Assembly: GCF_000189635.1 (NCBI RefSeq)
Contig: NW_002476559.1
Coordinates: 310,001 to 374,000 of the forward strand
DNA: 64,000 bases
Direction of reading: 5' to 3'
From: Tetrahymena thermophila SB210
Taxonomy: Eukaryota > Ciliophora > Oligohymenophorea > Hymenostomatida > Tetrahymenidae
In this document: piece by piece, positions 63,734 through 64,000 of the stretch
Layout of the letters: the number at the start of each line of letters is the position of its first letter
How positions within the stretch are numbered: position 1 is the stretch's first letter
Position numbers and translations under genes: made by a program
The notes under the pieces: model-generated
Told to the model about the DNA's origin: nothing
The model's input: the letters and a program-made list of their open reading frames with translations, nothing else
Database searches by the model: none

Positions 63734-64000
63734 TCAATGCTCACAATAATTGAAAGCTTATGCATGAGTTTGTTTATTTTTAGATCTTTCGTACATATCT
63801 TTCATTCTGTATTCTTTGATAAACTCTAGTGGTTTTGTAAACTCTACATCATTAATAGTAAAGGGTTGATCTTCGTGGTTAACTACAAAGAATGCAATTA
63901 TCTTTCTTTTAAGAGGTTTATCTGTTACATTTTTTATACCCTTTACTTTATGAATATTTTAATTAGGGAAAATAATCATCAGATTTTCTTTGATATCGAG
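63734..64000 (-). CDS. C-terminus of a DUF4246-like protein (5' part outside window)
   Basis: Open frame from the window edge to TGA 63736-63734, 88 codons. It reads LMIIFPNQNIHKV, then RKIIAFFVVN and a terminal FIKEYRMKDMYERSKNKQ. This resembles the last part of DUF4246 proteins, which look like 2-oxoglutarate/iron oxygenases: a FPN-x-x-x-H-x-V strand (H being the expected distal metal ligand), a K/R-x-I-hydrophobic strand, then YRxxLMxERK. Only the end is visible, so the catalytic HxD part cannot be judged. Confidence 0.55.

Noticed and set aside
1-64000. CRISPR arrays, bacterial operons, ribosome-binding sites
   Set aside because: No regularly spaced repeats, and the code, introns and families are those of a ciliate nucleus.

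Overview
The window looks like macronuclear DNA of an oligohymenophorean ciliate, most likely Tetrahymena or a close relative. Base composition is extremely AT-rich. Every convincing reading frame uses TAA and TAG as sense codons (glutamine) and ends only at TGA. Short AT-rich GT...AG introns interrupt many genes. Protein families are typical of ciliates: a multi-membrane PAS protein, giant Cys-rich REJ/GPS receptors, and paralogous two-pass membrane proteins. All calls below use this code; standard-code ORFs are mostly fragments or shadows of these genes. Intergenic DNA is almost pure A/T.

Layout. 1-5580 (minus): 3'-truncated gene for a multi-pass membrane PAS protein with a long Q/N/S-rich tail. 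8.2-41.1 kb: a duplicated cluster. A Q/N-rich family of unknown function, here called P, has three intact single-exon copies (P1 8165-10000, P2 12446-14272, P3 27691-29517, all minus). Two almost identical giant receptor genes, here called A (18251-26103) and B (32997-41147), both plus, each predict 2580 residues. P2-A and P3-B are divergently transcribed pairs, so the locus is a duplicated two-gene module plus an orphan P1. The DNA before A holds decayed copies of the A/B signal-peptide exon and a small orphan ORF. Each giant gene carries a 100-N assembly gap that its sister resolves.

42.6-46.1 kb (plus): a multi-exon gene with an N-terminal zinc-binding motif, a helical middle that faintly recalls a TBC domain, a coiled coil and a Q-rich tail. 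47.3-52.8 kb (minus): tandem two-pass membrane paralogues whose alignment implies a 21-22 nt intron or a frameshift. 54.6-56.4 kb (plus): a protein with two PX phosphoinositide-binding domains. 57.4-60.1 kb (plus): a Q/N/S-rich coiled-coil protein. 60.5-62.8 kb (minus): a nine-exon SSF1/Peter Pan (Brix) ribosome-biogenesis gene with a very acidic tail. 63.7 kb to the end (minus): the C-terminus of a DUF4246-like protein.

The cluster at 8-41 kb is the unusual part. It suggests a fast-evolving surface-receptor locus in which A and B are kept nearly identical while their P neighbours diverge. No rRNA, intact tRNA, CRISPR array, telomere repeat or recognisable transposase was found.
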